Source: Oscillospiraceae bacterium (GTDB taxonomy: Bacteria > Bacillota > Clostridia > Oscillospirales > Acutalibacteraceae). Taken from it: DNA of 64,000 bases. A program made the position numbers and the translations under genes. This document shows positions 54,636-64,000 of the stretch, in pieces. The DNA is taken from positions 359,239-423,238 of the forward strand of contig DOQR01000004.1 in NCBI GenBank assembly GCA_003514385.1, read 5' to 3'. Position 1 is the stretch's first letter, and every line of letters begins with the position of its first letter. The notes below the pieces were generated by a model. That model ran no database searches and was not told where the DNA came from. It saw only the letters and a program-made list of their open reading frames with translations.

Positions 54636-56836
54636 TCTTCATTCACCAGGAGAAAATGTTTGAGCGCGGAATAGCGTCTGGCTTTTTTGTCGTTCGCCGC
54701 CATAGCGTAAATCTGACTCTGGCTGCCGACAAGGACAAGTATTTTTTTCGCGCGGGTGACGCCCGTATAGAGCAGGTTTCTGTATGCAAGGCGCGGCGGC
54801 ACGCCGATTATCGGCATTATGACCGCGGGGAACTCGTTACCCTGGCTCTTGTGAACGGTCACGGCGTAGGCAAGCTCGAGTTCCTGCAAAGCTTCAAACG
54901 GGATAACCGCCTTGCGCTCGTCAAACATTATCTCCGCCATGCGCGAGCGAAGATCGACCTTTCTGAGAATACCTATATCGCCGTTGAAAATCCCAGTTCC
55001 GTCGCCGTCGGGGCCTGTCCACTCGATATCATAGTTATTGCGCGTCTGCATGACCTTGTCGCCCGTGCGGAACACTGTCGCGCCGACGGTAGTCTCGGGC
55101 TTCGAGGCATCCGGCGGATTGAGAGAAGCCTGCATGACGCGGTTGATGTTGTTCGTGCCGCACTCACCCATTCTCGACGGGCAGATGACCTGGATATCGT
55201 CGAGCGGCGAATATCCATAGGCACGGGGCAGGCGAGTGGCGCACAGATCCGAGACGGTCTTTGCCGCGATAAACGGCGAATCAGTCCGCATGAAGAAGAA
55301 GTCCTTGTCGCGCACGCCGAGCTTCGGCGGCTCGCCCTTGACTATTCTATGGGCGTTTTCGACTATCAGGCTCTCCATTGCCTGGCGGAAAACCTCGGTC
55401 AGCTCAACGACCGGGATGACCCCGGAGGCTATCATATCATGCAGGACATTGCCCGCGCCGACCGGCGGCAGCTGGTCCGAATCGCCGACCATAACAAGGC
55501 GGCAGCCTATCGGAAGCGCCTCAAGGAAGCTTGAAAAAAGAGTTATATCTACCATCGACAGCTCGTCGAGGATAACCGCCTGAGCGTCGAGAGGATTGCG
55601 TGCGTTGCGCGAGAACTGCGGGCGGTCGTGCTTGTCCCACTCGACTTCGAGCAGTCTGTGGATGGTCTTGGCGGGTCTGCCCGTGACCTCGCTCATGCGC
55701 TTTGCGGCGCGTCCCGTCGGTGCGGCGAGCGCAACCTTGAGCCCGTCATCCTCAAACAGCTGAAGGATCCCGTTCAGGGTCGTTGTTTTTCCCGTTCCGG
55801 GGCCGCCGGTCAGGATAAGCAGTCCGCGCTCGATGGCGGTGACTATCGCCTTTCGCTGAAGATCGCCGTATTTTATGCCGTTCTTTTTCTCTATTCTGTC
55901 AATCTCCCTGTCCGCCGCTTTTCTGCCTGCGGGAGGGAATCGGAGTATCTGTTTCATGCGCTCCGCCGAGGACTTTTCCGCCTTGTAGATATGCGGCAAG
56001 AATAAGAACTCACGGTTATCGATAAACTCGCTGACGAGCCTGCCCGAACCTATCAATTCGTCGATTGTTATATCGACCGTGTCCTCGTTCGTTGAGAGCA
56101 GCTCGGCACACGGGGCGAACATCTTCTCGCGTGGGATGCAGGTGTGCCCGTTCGAGAGGTTGTGGCTCATGACATGCAGAACGCCCGCCTGTAGGCGATA
56201 CCCGTTATCGGGCGGGTCGGGGAGCTGATCTGCGATGAACTCGGCTCGCTCGAAGCTGAAGCCGACTCCCTCGCCGCACAGCGCATAGGGGTTTCGCTTG
56301 ATTATATCTGCGGCGCGCACGCCGAACGCATTGAAAGCTTTGACACATTCGGCGGTCGTCATGCCGTATTTTTCGAGCGATATCATAATTTCGCGCACAG
56401 CGAACTGGCGCTTGAAATCCGCGCTGATCTGCTTCGCCTTTTCGGGCGATATACCGCGAATCTGTGCGAGGCGCTCGGGGTCGTTTTCGATTATATCAAG
56501 AGTATTCTCGCCGAACTTGTCAACTATTTTGACCGCGAGCTTCGAGCCGATGCCCTTGACTCCGCCTGCTGCGAGATATCGGAGGATATCGCCGGCGGAC
56601 GCGGGCATTTTATGCTCGCACAGCTCGACCCTGAACTGGCGGCCGAAGGAGGCATGAAAATCCCAATAGCCGGAGAGTTCAAGCAACTCACCGGCTTTGA
56701 GCTCGGGCATGACGCCGACTGCGGTTATCAGCTCATCGCCGCTTTCGAGCTCGAGAACCGTGAACCCGTTTTCGGGATTCGCAAAGGTCACATCGTTTAT
56801 CACGCCGCTTATGCGTATCCTCTCATGTTCCTCCAT
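54632..56836 (-). CDS. recD2: RecD2 ATP-dependent helicase (RecD/TraA family)
   Basis: 5'-3' DNA helicase for repair and replication-fork rescue in bacteria without RecBC. 734 residues: N-terminal OB-like part, tandem helix-hairpin-helix region (GGVKGIGSKLAVKIV, RGISPEKAKQI; about 90-150), Walker A GGPGTGKT (about 343-350), ILDELSMVD, GDSDQLPPVG, SH3-like insertion and the C-terminal motif AYAVTVHKSQGNEF. Starts directly after the upstream membrane-protein stop. Confidence 0.94.
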   Translation of the reverse strand: MEEHERIRISGVINDVTFANPENGFTVLELESGDELITAVGVMPELKAGELLELSGYWDFHASFGRQFRVELCEHKMPASAGDILRYLAAGGVKGIGSKLAVKIVDKFGENTLDIIENDPERLAQIRGISPEKAKQISADFKRQFAVREIMISLEKYGMTTAECVKAFNAFGVRAADIIKRNPYALCGEGVGFSFERAEFIADQLPDPPDNGYRLQAGVLHVMSHNLSNGHTCIPREKMFAPCAELLSTNEDTVDITIDELIGSGRLVSEFIDNREFLFLPHIYKAEKSSAERMKQILRFPPAGRKAADREIDRIEKKNGIKYGDLQRKAIVTAIERGLLILTGGPGTGKTTTLNGILQLFEDDGLKVALAAPTGRAAKRMSEVTGRPAKTIHRLLEVEWDKHDRPQFSRNARNPLDAQAVILDELSMVDITLFSSFLEALPIGCRLVMVGDSDQLPPVGAGNVLHDMIASGVIPVVELTEVFRQAMESLIVENAHRIVKGEPPKLGVRDKDFFFMRTDSPFIAAKTVSDLCATRLPRAYGYSPLDDIQVICPSRMGECGTNNINRVMQASLNPPDASKPETTVGATVFRTGDKVMQTRNNYDIEWTGPDGDGTGIFNGDIGILRKVDLRSRMAEIMFDERKAVIPFEALQELELAYAVTVHKSQGNEFPAVIMPIIGVPPRLAYRNLLYTGVTRAKKILVLVGSQSQIYAMAANDKKARRYSALKHFLLVNEE

Positions 56837-57178
56837 TTATATATCCTTTCGGGAAACGAACTTTTCAAATTCGCCGGGGGAGCAGAGATAAAGCCCCTCG
56901 CAGCTTCTGCACATTCTTCTGCACTCTTCGGTCTGTTTTTCATCCATACCGAGATCGAGAATCACAACGGCTTCTTTATCGCCGAGCATTCCGCTGCGAA
57001 GCCTTTGGGCATAGCCCTTCCCCGCGACATCGGTCACTCCCGCCCTTGCGGGGATAACAACGATATATCTGCCGTTTGAGCGCGGGTGCAGAATTTTCAG
57101 CAGTATGTAATACGATATGCTGACCACGCCGATGAGCACGAACGACGCAAAGATGCCGAGAAGCACTCCGTCCGACAT
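56837..57178 (-). CDS. Small membrane-anchored protein, function unknown
   Basis: 113 residues from ATG 57178 (GAGGTG upstream). One N-terminal membrane helix (about 5-28), then a soluble part with VVIPARAGVTDVAGKGYAQRL and VVILDLGMDEKQTEECRRMCRSCEGLYLCSPGEFEKFV; four Cys occur within 17 residues, a possible metal or disulfide site. Lies between rnpB and recD2 and abuts the recD2 start without a gap. I do not recognise a family. Confidence 0.7.
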   Translation of the reverse strand: MSDGVLLGIFASFVLIGVVSISYYILLKILHPRSNGRYIVVIPARAGVTDVAGKGYAQRLRSGMLGDKEAVVILDLGMDEKQTEECRRMCRSCEGLYLCSPGEFEKFVSRKDI

Positions 57179-57239
57179 TGATATCACCTCAGCACATCAT
57201 ATGCCGGGGACACACGGCGGGTTACATATAGAACAAACC

Positions 57240-57604
57240 GGATAAGCGAGCAGGCCTGTAAGCCGAGTTTTGTCTTTTAAGGCAACTATCTGTCTAGGCG
57301 CACCGTTGCCGATACGCTCAAGCCACCTGTCGGAGAGAATTACGCCGAGCAAGCGCGGAGCTTTCGCTCCTCTCCGGTCGGTGTTGCTCCGGATAGGGTT
57401 TGCAGGGCAATGCGGTTCCCCGCACGCCGGTGAGCTCTTACCTCGCCTTTCCACCCTTACCCGCAAAGCGGGCGGTATATCTCTGTTGCACTTTCCCTAA
57501 GGTCACCCTCGGCGGCCGTTAGCCGTTATCCTGCTCTGTGAAGCTCGGACTTTCCTCATTGATCTTATTAAAAGATCCCCGCAGCTGCCCAGCCTGCTCG
57601 CTAT
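57240..57604 (-). ncRNA. rnpB: RNase P RNA, class A
   Basis: Catalytic RNA that removes tRNA 5' leaders. On the minus strand the P1 helix pairs AGCGAGCAGGC (57602-57592) with GCCTGCTCGCT (57255-57245). Conserved elements read in order: GAGGAAAGTCCGAGCTTC, ACAGAGCAGG, GGGTGGAAAGGCGAGG, GGTAAGAGCTCACC, GACAGAT, and AAACTCGGCTTACAGG. The class A layout fits Clostridia rather than the class B RNA of Bacillus. Promoter at 57611-57639; ends are estimates. Confidence 0.95.
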
Positions 57605-57610
57605 CTACTT

Positions 57611-57639
57611 ATTGTAATTCAAAATGAGCCGCATGTCAA
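57611..57639 (-). promoter_or_regulatory. rnpB promoter
   Basis: TTGACA (57639-57634), 17 bases, TACAAT (57616-57611); the predicted start near 57604 agrees with the RNA's P1 helix. Confidence 0.75.
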
Positions 57640-57722
57640 ACAAATGATGAAAACAAAGTGTAAATTCGGAGGAAGTGAAAGCGTGTATTTTTGTGCGCGG
57701 CAGACAAATGGGTGGCGGTAGA

Positions 57723-57764
57723 GAAAAAACGAAGCAGTCACAACGGATGATGTGTTGTGACTGC
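57723..57764 (-). terminator. Terminator-like hairpin downstream of the GNAT gene
   Basis: GCAGTCACAAC / GTTGTGACTGC, perfect 11-bp stem with nine-base loop, followed on the minus strand by TTCGTTTTTTC. Confidence 0.6.
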
Positions 57765-58089
57765 CGGTTATTTTGTTGTTTGTGCGGTGGGAAATGGTGC
57801 GTTATTGATTTCAGTTGGTTCTGTGCTGCAATCCCTCAGTCTCGGCTTCCCTGCAGTGGAGCCTATGCCGGTGGATTTTGTGCGAGCTGTCGCAAAGTCG
57901 GTTGTAGAGGTCGACGACCTCTACGACCCTTTGACGCGCGAGCGGCACGATAGATTTTGCGGTAAGTGCAACAACCATTCAAGCTCGACCCATGCCCTAC
58001 ACAGACTTCAAAGGCAAGCGAACGAAATTCGCCCCTACGGTCGGTGGGATAAATCTTTGCGAAGCTTTCATGCCGCCGACGGCGGCAGC

Positions 58090-58117
58090 GGTGCGTCGAG
58101 GTCGCCGCACCCTACAA
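58090..58117 (-). repeat. GTAGGG module, reverse copy
   Basis: Read leftward: TTGTAGGGTGCGGCGACC then TCGACGCACCGCTGCC, matching the copy at 4707 at all but one or two positions. Confidence 0.65.
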
Positions 58118-58147
58118 GTGTGTTGCAATAAAATTGTGCAGATTCTG

Positions 58148-58642
58148 TTATTTCAACTTTTTCTCGCGGCGAATGCCTTTATACGGCCCGTCGGTGCAGG
58201 TACCGACAGGAACGAAGCCTAAGTTTTCGTAATATTTTGCGAGCGGTTCGTTATCTTCGGACGAGTCGAGGCGGAGATATTTTTTGTTTATACTCAGGGC
58301 GTACTCCCCTGCGCGGCGCAGAAATTCCGCGCCCGCATCGCCCGCGCCGACCTTTGAGACAAGGTTATGAACATAGAGCGCGGGGACATCGTCGCTCCAA
58401 CGGCTGTCGTTTTCAAGAAGCACGGCGGCGCAGAGTATCGCTCCGTCTTTATTTTCAAGCGCAAAAGCTCGACCCTCTCTGCATTTTTGTTCATAGTAGG
58501 ACAGCGGATAGACTTCGTCATAGCCCATGACATTCCACTGCTCTATCCCCTTTTCGTCCATCCATTTCATCCGTTCGAGAACAAGGTCAAACATCTGCGG
58601 GGCTTTTTCGGGCGGCAGTTTTATAAATTTGCGTTCTTTCAT
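58148..58642 (-). CDS. GNAT family N-acetyltransferase
   Basis: 164 residues with GNAT topology: MKWMDEKGIEQWN near the N-terminus, ALYVHNLVSKVGAGDAGAEFLRRAGEYA (about 88-115) as strand beta4, acetyl-CoA loop and alpha3, and PLAKYYENLGFVPVG (about 133-147) as the conserved C-terminal motif. The acceptor is unknown. The start codon lies only about 10 bases after the terminator of the preceding operon, with GGTGGAAAG as ribosome site and no clear promoter of its own. Confidence 0.8.
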   Translation of the reverse strand: MKERKFIKLPPEKAPQMFDLVLERMKWMDEKGIEQWNVMGYDEVYPLSYYEQKCREGRAFALENKDGAILCAAVLLENDSRWSDDVPALYVHNLVSKVGAGDAGAEFLRRAGEYALSINKKYLRLDSSEDNEPLAKYYENLGFVPVGTCTDGPYKGIRREKKLK

Positions 58643-58651
58643 CTTTCCACC

Positions 58652-58686
58652 GTATAAAACACGCCCGGAAGTGATCCTCCGGGCGC
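58652..58686 (-). terminator. Terminator of the dnaB-to-liaF-like operon
   Basis: CGCCCGGA / TCCGGGCG stem (58685-58678 with 58669-58662), eight-base loop, then TGTTTTATAC. Confidence 0.75.
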
Positions 58687-58694
58687 GAAATCAT

Positions 58695-59411
58695 TTATGC
58701 GTTTTTATGGACTCTCGTCATAACATCAGTGCCGCCGAGGACATTGAAATGTTTGATATGGACGAGCGGCTGAGACAGGTCGTTGTTCGCGGGCATCTTG
58801 TTGTCGATGCCGCCGAGCAGGCTCGCGCCGTCCGAGCACTCAACTCTGACATTCTCGGGCAGATAGATATCGACTCCGCCGAGAATCGAGGTGACGCTTA
58901 TCGTTATCTCTTCGTTTATCTGCGCCTCGCTCAGATCAACTTCAAGACCGCCGAGGATAGCGAAGCAGTGAGCACCGAGCAGGTTGCCGGTCGTGTTCTT
59001 ATAAACGCCGCCCGAGCAGACCGCTGTATAAGTGGGTTTGCTCTCTTGCGAAATGGGTCCGCTGTTGTCATCGAGATGCTTTTTAAGCTTCTTTGTTTTG
59101 ACAGTGCTGAATATCAGCCAGAAGCCGACCGTGACAAGCGCGATAGCGATAGCGAAATGGTTCATGCGCTCTGCGGGTACCCACTGGGGGTTGCACTTGA
59201 GCAGCAGCCACACACCGACCGCGAAAGCCGCGACATTGAGCAGGTCAAGGCCCGAGGCTATCATGCTGCCGATAGCGGGGACAATAATAAACACTGTCCA
59301 CCAGCCGCTCAGCTCGCTAATCTCCCAGAAGCCGAACGCGGAGCCGAGGAATATGATTCCTGCGGCAACGACCGCTATTCCGAAAAACATCTTACTCAGA
59401 TTCTTTCTCAT
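58695..59411 (-). CDS. LiaF-like membrane protein with cell-wall-stress (VraT/LiaF C-terminal) domain
   Basis: 238 residues from ATG 59411 (GAGGAGG upstream; starts 20 bp inside the end of ftsH). Three to four membrane helices in the first ~115 residues (LiaI/DUF5668-like), then a soluble right-handed beta part with the repeated pattern [37 protein letters not shown] and NVLGGTDV, typical of LiaF C-terminal domains. LiaF inhibits the LiaSR two-component system in Bacillus; no kinase or regulator is nearby. Confidence 0.75.
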   Translation of the reverse strand: MRKNLSKMFFGIAVVAAGIIFLGSAFGFWEISELSGWWTVFIIVPAIGSMIASGLDLLNVAAFAVGVWLLLKCNPQWVPAERMNHFAIAIALVTVGFWLIFSTVKTKKLKKHLDDNSGPISQESKPTYTAVCSGGVYKNTTGNLLGAHCFAILGGLEVDLSEAQINEEITISVTSILGGVDIYLPENVRVECSDGASLLGGIDNKMPANNDLSQPLVHIKHFNVLGGTDVMTRVHKNA

Positions 59412-61371
59412 TTCCGTCTGCCTCCTCATTGTTCTGAGCGTCGGACTGCTCCGGCACTTCAGCAGGTTTGCTGTCATCACTCTGTGCACTGAGCGGATCA
59501 AGAGTGCCGCCGTGCATTATCGTCTCAAACTCCTCGCCGCTTATCTTCTCGCGCTCAATAAGCGCGCCTGCGACTGCGTGGAGCCTGTCGATATGCTCTT
59601 TGAGGATATCCTCGGTTCTGCCGTAAGCCGTGGTGATGATGCGGTTGATTTCCTCATCGATCTCTGCGGCGGTCTCCTCGGAATAGTTCTTCAGATGCGA
59701 ATAATCTCTGCCGAGGAACACTTCGTCGTTGCCCGAGCCGAAGGTTATCGGACCGAGCTTCTCGCTCATGCCGTACTTCGTGACCATCTTGCGTGCGATA
59801 TCCGTAGCGCGCTCGATATCATTCGATGCGCCGGTCGAGACATCGCCGATTATCAGCGCTTCGGCAACTCTGCCGCCGAGCAGGCTGACGAGGTTATCGA
59901 GCATCTCGTTCTTTGAATGATAGCTCTTATCCTCGGTCGGGAGATACATTGTGTATCCGCCCATCTGACCTCTCGGGACAATAGAGACCTGGTGAACCGG
60001 GTCGTTATACTCGAGATAATAGGCTGAGACTGCATGGCCTGCCTCGTGATAGGCGGTCAGGCGCTTCTCCTTGTCGGTCATCTTATGGCTCTTCTTCTCG
60101 GTGCCCGCGACGACCTTTATCATCGCCTCTTCTATCTCGGTCATGGTGATGGCTTTTTTATCGCGGCGCGCGGCGAGAAGAGCCGCTTCATTGAGCAGAT
60201 TCTCGAGGTCTGCGCCGGTAAAGCCGATTGTTGTTTTTGCAATAGTGGCAAGATCAACATCGGGGCCGAGGGGCTTGCCCTTGGCATGGACTTTGAGGAT
60301 AGCCTCGCGTCCTTTGAGGTCGGGATAGCCGACTGTTACCTGGCGGTCAAATCTGCCGGGACGCAGAAGCGCGGGGTCGAGGATATCAGGGCGGTTGGTC
60401 GCCGCGATGATTATAACGCCCTCGTTTGCACCGAAGCCGTCCATCTCGACGAGCAGCTGGTTCAAAGTCTGCTCGCGCTCGTCATGTCCGCCGCCCATGC
60501 CTGCGCCTCTGTGGCGTCCGACGGCGTCTATCTCATCGATAAAGATTATCGAGGGTGAATTTTTCTTTGCTTCATTGAAAAGGTCGCGCACACGGGAAGC
60601 GCCGACACCGACATACATCTCGACGAAATCCGAACCGGAAATCGAGAAGAAAGGCACGTTAGCTTCGCCCGCGACAGCCCTTGCAAGCAATGTTTTACCT
60701 GTACCGGGAGGGCCGACGAGCAGAACGCCGCGCGGTATTCTCGCGCCTAGCTTATTGAAATGCGAGGGGTCTTTGAGGAAATCGACTATCTCGCTGAGCT
60801 CCTCTTTCTCTTCATCAGCACCCGCAACATCGTCAAACGTTGTCTTGCGGCTCTCGTCCTTTGCGCGCTTGACACGCGCCTTGCCGAACGAAAGGGTGCG
60901 GTTGTTCTCGTTGTTCATGGCGTTGTTCATCTTGCGGAACATATAGAACAGAAGAACACCGAGAATGACGAGCATGAGAAGCGTCGGGACGATATTGAGA
61001 AGCAGTGCGCCGGTTGAGCCGGTCTCGTACTGCGCCTTTATCGGGGCATCCGGATGCGCTCTGTTATATGCGATAACACCGTTGTGTATATCCTCCTGGA
61101 ACATACTGACGTTCGGGACGGTGTAGGTATATACCTTGTTGTCGCCCTTGAGCTTGAACTCAAGCGCGCCACTCGACATATTCAGATCGTATTCCGTGAC
61201 CTTCTTGTCGTCAAAATACTGCACGACCTGATAATACTCAAGCTTTTCCTTCTTCTGCTGTCTTGCATAGAGGGAAACACCGGAGATTATAAGGACGGGT
61301 ATAAGAATATACGGTATCCATGCCAGCGCTTTTCTTGCGCCGCTGTTGGTGTCTTTCTTGTTATTTTTCAA
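59392..61371 (-). CDS. ftsH: ATP-dependent zinc metalloprotease FtsH
   Basis: Membrane AAA+ protease for quality control. 659 residues: two membrane helices (about 15-33 and 122-143) around an outside domain, AAA with Walker A GPPGTGKT (about 218-225), IDEIDAVG and the second-region-of-homology Arg residues, zinc site HEAGH (about 440-444), and an acidic C-terminal tail. Its place after tilS-hpt is conserved in Firmicutes. Confidence 0.97.
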   Translation of the reverse strand: MKNNKKDTNSGARKALAWIPYILIPVLIISGVSLYARQQKKEKLEYYQVVQYFDDKKVTEYDLNMSSGALEFKLKGDNKVYTYTVPNVSMFQEDIHNGVIAYNRAHPDAPIKAQYETGSTGALLLNIVPTLLMLVILGVLLFYMFRKMNNAMNNENNRTLSFGKARVKRAKDESRKTTFDDVAGADEEKEELSEIVDFLKDPSHFNKLGARIPRGVLLVGPPGTGKTLLARAVAGEANVPFFSISGSDFVEMYVGVGASRVRDLFNEAKKNSPSIIFIDEIDAVGRHRGAGMGGGHDEREQTLNQLLVEMDGFGANEGVIIIAATNRPDILDPALLRPGRFDRQVTVGYPDLKGREAILKVHAKGKPLGPDVDLATIAKTTIGFTGADLENLLNEAALLAARRDKKAITMTEIEEAMIKVVAGTEKKSHKMTDKEKRLTAYHEAGHAVSAYYLEYNDPVHQVSIVPRGQMGGYTMYLPTEDKSYHSKNEMLDNLVSLLGGRVAEALIIGDVSTGASNDIERATDIARKMVTKYGMSEKLGPITFGSGNDEVFLGRDYSHLKNYSEETAAEIDEEINRIITTAYGRTEDILKEHIDRLHAVAGALIEREKISGEEFETIMHGGTLDPLSAQSDDSKPAEVPEQSDAQNNEEADGNEKESE

Positions 61372-61420
61372 ACGTCAAATCACTCCTATGACTGCCGAAG
61401 TTTTCTTGAATGAGCCGCTC

Positions 61421-61963
61421 TTACTTCTCATAGACCGAACGGCTGAGCACGCCGAGGAAAGGCACGTTGCGGTACTTCTCGGCATAGTCGAGACCGTAGC
61501 CGACAACGAACTCGTCGGGCACTTCCGTTCCCGCATAGTCCGCCTTGAGATCCTTTATCATGCGGCGCTCGGGTTTATCGAGGAAGGTGCATATCTTTAT
61601 GCTCGCGGGTCTGCGCGCTCTGAGCATTTCGGATATGTAATGGAGGGTCTTGCCGGAATCGAGGATATCCTCGACCAGAAGAAGATCATAGCCCTCGATG
61701 GGTCTGTCAAGGTCTTTGATTATCTTGACTTCGCCGGAGCTTTCGGTTCCCGAACCGTAGCTCGAAACCGCCATAAAGTCTATCTCACAGGGTATCGTTA
61801 TCGCCCTCATGAGATCCGCCATGAACACGACCGAGCCTTTAAGGACGCTGACCATGAGCAGCTTTTTGTCCTTGTAGTCCTCGCTTATCTGTCTGCCGAG
61901 GCGGGAGACTATCCCGTGTATCTGCTCTTCGCTGAGCAATACTCTCTCTATATCCTCTATCAT
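61421..61963 (-). CDS. hpt: Hypoxanthine phosphoribosyltransferase
   Basis: Salvages hypoxanthine (and guanine) to nucleotides. 180 residues. PRPP motif [14 protein letters not shown] (about 98-111), with [16 protein letters not shown] and [18 protein letters not shown] near 152-169. Overlaps the tilS stop by four bases. Confidence 0.96.
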   Translation of the reverse strand: MIEDIERVLLSEEQIHGIVSRLGRQISEDYKDKKLLMVSVLKGSVVFMADLMRAITIPCEIDFMAVSSYGSGTESSGEVKIIKDLDRPIEGYDLLLVEDILDSGKTLHYISEMLRARRPASIKICTFLDKPERRMIKDLKADYAGTEVPDEFVVGYGLDYAEKYRNVPFLGVLSRSVYEK

Positions 61964-63309
61964 TGCTTTTCCCTCCGTATTATAAACACATTTTCAGTGT
62001 TTTTTCCGACGCGGCAGCGTCTGTCCGCGCCGAATCCCTCAACCCACAGCACACCCGACTCGTCGCGCAGCACTGCGACATCGCAGCGGCTCTCCGGCGG
62101 GACATGTGCCTCATTGAAAAGTTTTTTCAGGCTTTTTGTGCATCCGCGCTTTGCAAGGGTCAGTTTATCGCCCGCGCGGCGGCTCCCGACTTGAACTTTT
62201 CCATTTATTCTATCACAATCAATGCAATAATCCAACATATCTTTGTGAATTTTTTGTGTATCAAAGAAAACTTTTTTGTTAACCCGACAAATTGAAACGC
62301 GCCCGTTATGGCATACAGAGCCGTTTATGCACTCGGGCTCGATATCTTCGGACCACTCTTCGCTCATCTTTGCGGGAGTTTCAAAGCGAATAATATCGCC
62401 GTTTGAAACAGCAAAAATATCGGGCGACAGCTGAATTTTTCCGCCGCCTTGGAGAATATTTTCAACGACGTTTACAGTCTTGAAGTCCGCCGACTTCGGG
62501 CATACATTTTTAATAGCGCCGAGCAGAGCGCGGCGGCGTATCGCCGGATGAGCCGAAAGCAGAGCTTCGCATGATAGCCCGCCGTCTTTTTTGGCGGACG
62601 CCAGAAGCGACTTCGTTTCGCCCTCAAGAAAATCCTCATCAAGTGCTGCATTCTGAGAAAAATGCGAGGCGTTCTCTTCAAAAGCGGAGTTTATCTCCTT
62701 GAGCGCCGGGACTGCGATATGGCGAATTTTATTGCGGCTGTAATCGAGAGTCAGATTGGTGCTGTCCGTCACGAAACCGAGAGAATTTTCGCGGCAGAAC
62801 GCTTCTATATCCTCTCTCGTGCAGAATATCAGCGGTCTTATAATATTCCCGCGAACGGGCGGTATGCCGCACAGACCTTTCAGCGACGAGCCGCGCGCGA
62901 GATTGAAGAGCATCGTTTCGGCGTTGTCGCTCGCGGTATGGGCGGTTGCGATCTTCGCGTTTTTGTCTATCGATTCAAAGAACTCATAGCGCACTCTGCG
63001 CCCGCACTCTTCGCAGGTCTCCCCGCTCTGTTTTGCAAGTGCTGCGACATCGGCATGCAGGACTTCAAAGCGAAGAGAGTTCTTTTCGCAGAAGGAGCGC
63101 ACATATTCCTCGTCGCGCCGCGCCTCCTCACCGCGCAGCCCGTGGTTGACATGGGCGACGGTCAGGGACAGCGAATACCGCTCGCTTATTTTCATAAGAA
63201 AGAGCAGCATTGCCATTGAATCGGCACCGCCCGAGACCGCGGCTATGACCGCAGCTCCCGGGCTGAGCATATTATATTTTTCCACGGCGCTGAGCGCTTT
63301 ATCAAGCAT
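61960..63309 (-). CDS. tilS: tRNA(Ile)-lysidine synthase
   Basis: Makes lysidine-34 in tRNA-Ile(CAU). 449 residues. PP-loop SGGADS (26-31), [40 protein letters not shown], then the middle and C-terminal domains ([33 protein letters not shown]). I start at ATG 63309, which lies inside the last codons of dnaB (eight-base overlap); the longer frame to 63492 is dnaB antiframe sequence with no similarity. Confidence 0.93.
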   Translation of the reverse strand: MLDKALSAVEKYNMLSPGAAVIAAVSGGADSMAMLLFLMKISERYSLSLTVAHVNHGLRGEEARRDEEYVRSFCEKNSLRFEVLHADVAALAKQSGETCEECGRRVRYEFFESIDKNAKIATAHTASDNAETMLFNLARGSSLKGLCGIPPVRGNIIRPLIFCTREDIEAFCRENSLGFVTDSTNLTLDYSRNKIRHIAVPALKEINSAFEENASHFSQNAALDEDFLEGETKSLLASAKKDGGLSCEALLSAHPAIRRRALLGAIKNVCPKSADFKTVNVVENILQGGGKIQLSPDIFAVSNGDIIRFETPAKMSEEWSEDIEPECINGSVCHNGRVSICRVNKKVFFDTQKIHKDMLDYCIDCDRINGKVQVGSRRAGDKLTLAKRGCTKSLKKLFNEAHVPPESRCDVAVLRDESGVLWVEGFGADRRCRVGKNTENVFIIRREKQ

Positions 63310-64000
63310 TCTGAATCTTCTCCACGCCCATGAACAGAGTGTGATCCGCATCCCAGATGAAATCGACGGTCTTTGTCGGACCGTGTCTGTTCTTGGCAAC
63401 AATGACCTCAACCTCGTTGGCAACGGGAGCGGTGGGCGCGGGCTCATCGTCGCCGTCCGGGTCGTCTTTTTCGTTCTTGTAATATTCCTCACGGTAGAGC
63501 ATGAGGACTATATCCGCATCCTGCTCAATAGAGCCCGATTCACGCAGATCGGACAGCTGAGGACGGTGGGATTTTCCTCTGCCCTCGGTGCCTCTGGAGA
63601 GCTGGGCGCAGCAGATGACGGGGATATTCAGATCCTTCGCCATGAGCTTGAGGCTTCGGGTTATCTCGGTAACCTCCTGCACGCGGCTTTCGACCTTTGT
63701 GCCGGAGCGGATGAGTCCGAGGTAATCTATAATAATGCAATCAACGTTCTTGAGTCTGCGTGCGCGCGCTTTCATCTCGGCGACGGTTATCGTGCTCGTA
63801 TCGTCAAAATACAGCTCGCAGTCGTTGAGCGAAGCGGTAGCAAGTCCGAGGCGGGTCCAGTCATCGGTATCGAGCTGGCCGGTTCTCATCTTTGTGCTGA
63901 GCACGCGCGCTTCGGTGGAGAGCACTCTCTGCGCGAGCTGCTCTTTCGTCATTTCGAGCGAGAAGAAGAGAATTTTCTTCTTAGCCTTGACAGCGACGTT
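63302..64000 (-). CDS. dnaB: Replicative DNA helicase DnaB, C-terminal part (cut by window edge)
   Basis: Hexameric 5'-3' helicase at the replication fork. About 232 C-terminal residues are present and the frame is open to the right edge. KKKILFFSLEM at the edge is motif H1a; IIIDYLGLI is Walker B (H2); CCAQLSRGTEGR is H3; DLRESGSIEQDADIVLMLYR is H4; and NRHGPTKTVDFIWD ends the RecA fold. A 28-residue insertion, rich in Asp and Pro, follows YREEYY. Walker A lies outside the window. Confidence 0.96.
   Translation of the reverse strand, partial: NVAVKAKKKILFFSLEMTKEQLAQRVLSTEARVLSTKMRTGQLDTDDWTRLGLATASLNDCELYFDDTSTITVAEMKARARRLKNVDCIIIDYLGLIRSGTKVESRVQEVTEITRSLKLMAKDLNIPVICCAQLSRGTEGRGKSHRPQLSDLRESGSIEQDADIVLMLYREEYYKNEKDDPDGDDEPAPTAPVANEVEVIVAKNRHGPTKTVDFIWDADHTLFMGVEKIQNA

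Larger units (their letters stand above)
57640..58147. other. Gene-free 0.5 kb stretch with several palindromic modules
   Basis: No convincing gene; short ORFs here have no family features. It contains a terminator-like hairpin (57723-57764), a perfect palindrome GTAGAGGTCG-A-CGACCTCTAC (57904-57924), a leftward GTAGGGCATGG module near 57991-58000, a leftward GTAGGGGCGAATTTCGTTCGC unit (58018-58037), a GCCGCC/GGCGGC hairpin near 58073-58087, and a reverse copy of the 4707 module (58090-58117). Confidence 0.6.

Noticed and set aside
57757..58131. Plus-strand open frame of 124 codons between rnpB and the GNAT gene
   Set aside because: It runs through the palindromic modules and has no ribosome site or recognisable domain.
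63310..63492. N-terminal extension of tilS
   Set aside because: It overlaps dnaB in another frame and has no TilS similarity; the start inside the dnaB stop region is typical of a coupled pair.
1..64000. CRISPR array, prophage, integrase or defence island
   Set aside because: No regularly spaced direct repeats, phage genes, recombinases or recognisable defence genes were seen; apart from MazF, gene content is housekeeping.

Overview
The window reads as a chromosome segment of an endospore-forming, Gram-positive Clostridia bacterium, most likely of the Oscillospirales (Ruminococcaceae/Oscillospiraceae) type. The pointers are spoIIR, tepA-ylzJ-ftsK, the hprK-murB-rapZ-whiA cluster, a LytR-CpsA-Psr protein, a group II ECF module next to truA, class A RNase P RNA, and strong AAGGAGG ribosome sites in GC-rich coding DNA. 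It is almost entirely core genome. I see no rRNA, tRNA, CRISPR array, prophage, transposase or plasmid gene. No species is claimed.

Nearly everything is on the minus strand; the exceptions are a SpoVB/MATE-type flippase (0.66-2.2 kb) and the aconitase-isocitrate dehydrogenase operon (11.5-14.7 kb). From the left: 5' part of valS; flippase; thiN; an LCP ligase; a 1.2 kb gene-free stretch of repeats; tepA-ylzJ-uppP-ftsK-MBL hydrolase-DUF3006 (read leftward from 11.3 to 5.5 kb); acn-icd; pfkA-pcrA; hprK-glucokinase-murB-rapZ-whiA-dnaE; a MazF-type gene; lipoprotein and nnr; cvpA-pgsA-clp ATPase.

The centre is an unbroken series of eleven genes read from 44.1 down to 33.8 kb: der-ruvC-ruvA-ruvB-glmM-methyltransferase-ecfA1-ecfA2-ecfT-truA-DUF5711. 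Then come yceD-rpmF followed by a candidate structured RNA, pgi with a small P-loop gene, the polyamine transporter potABCD with a class II aldolase, spoIIR behind a likely sigma-F promoter, a membrane protein-recD2-comF-mreB group, rnpB, a GNAT acetyltransferase, and dnaB-tilS-hpt-ftsH-liaF-like running off the right edge.

Themes: cell-envelope synthesis (uppP, murB, glmM, mreB, LCP, flippase, pgsA), DNA replication and repair (dnaE, dnaB, pcrA, ruvABC, recD2, ftsK), and sugar metabolism with its control (hprK, glucokinase, pgi, pfkA). Promoters are sigma-A-like with 17-base spacers and were found by eye; none is experimentally supported. No clearly new defence or biosynthetic system is visible. 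The best unexplained signals are non-coding: a family of GTAGGG-starting palindromic modules spread over four intergenic gaps, a compact folded RNA after rpmF, palindromes inside promoters, and a tiny ORF translationally coupled to nnr.
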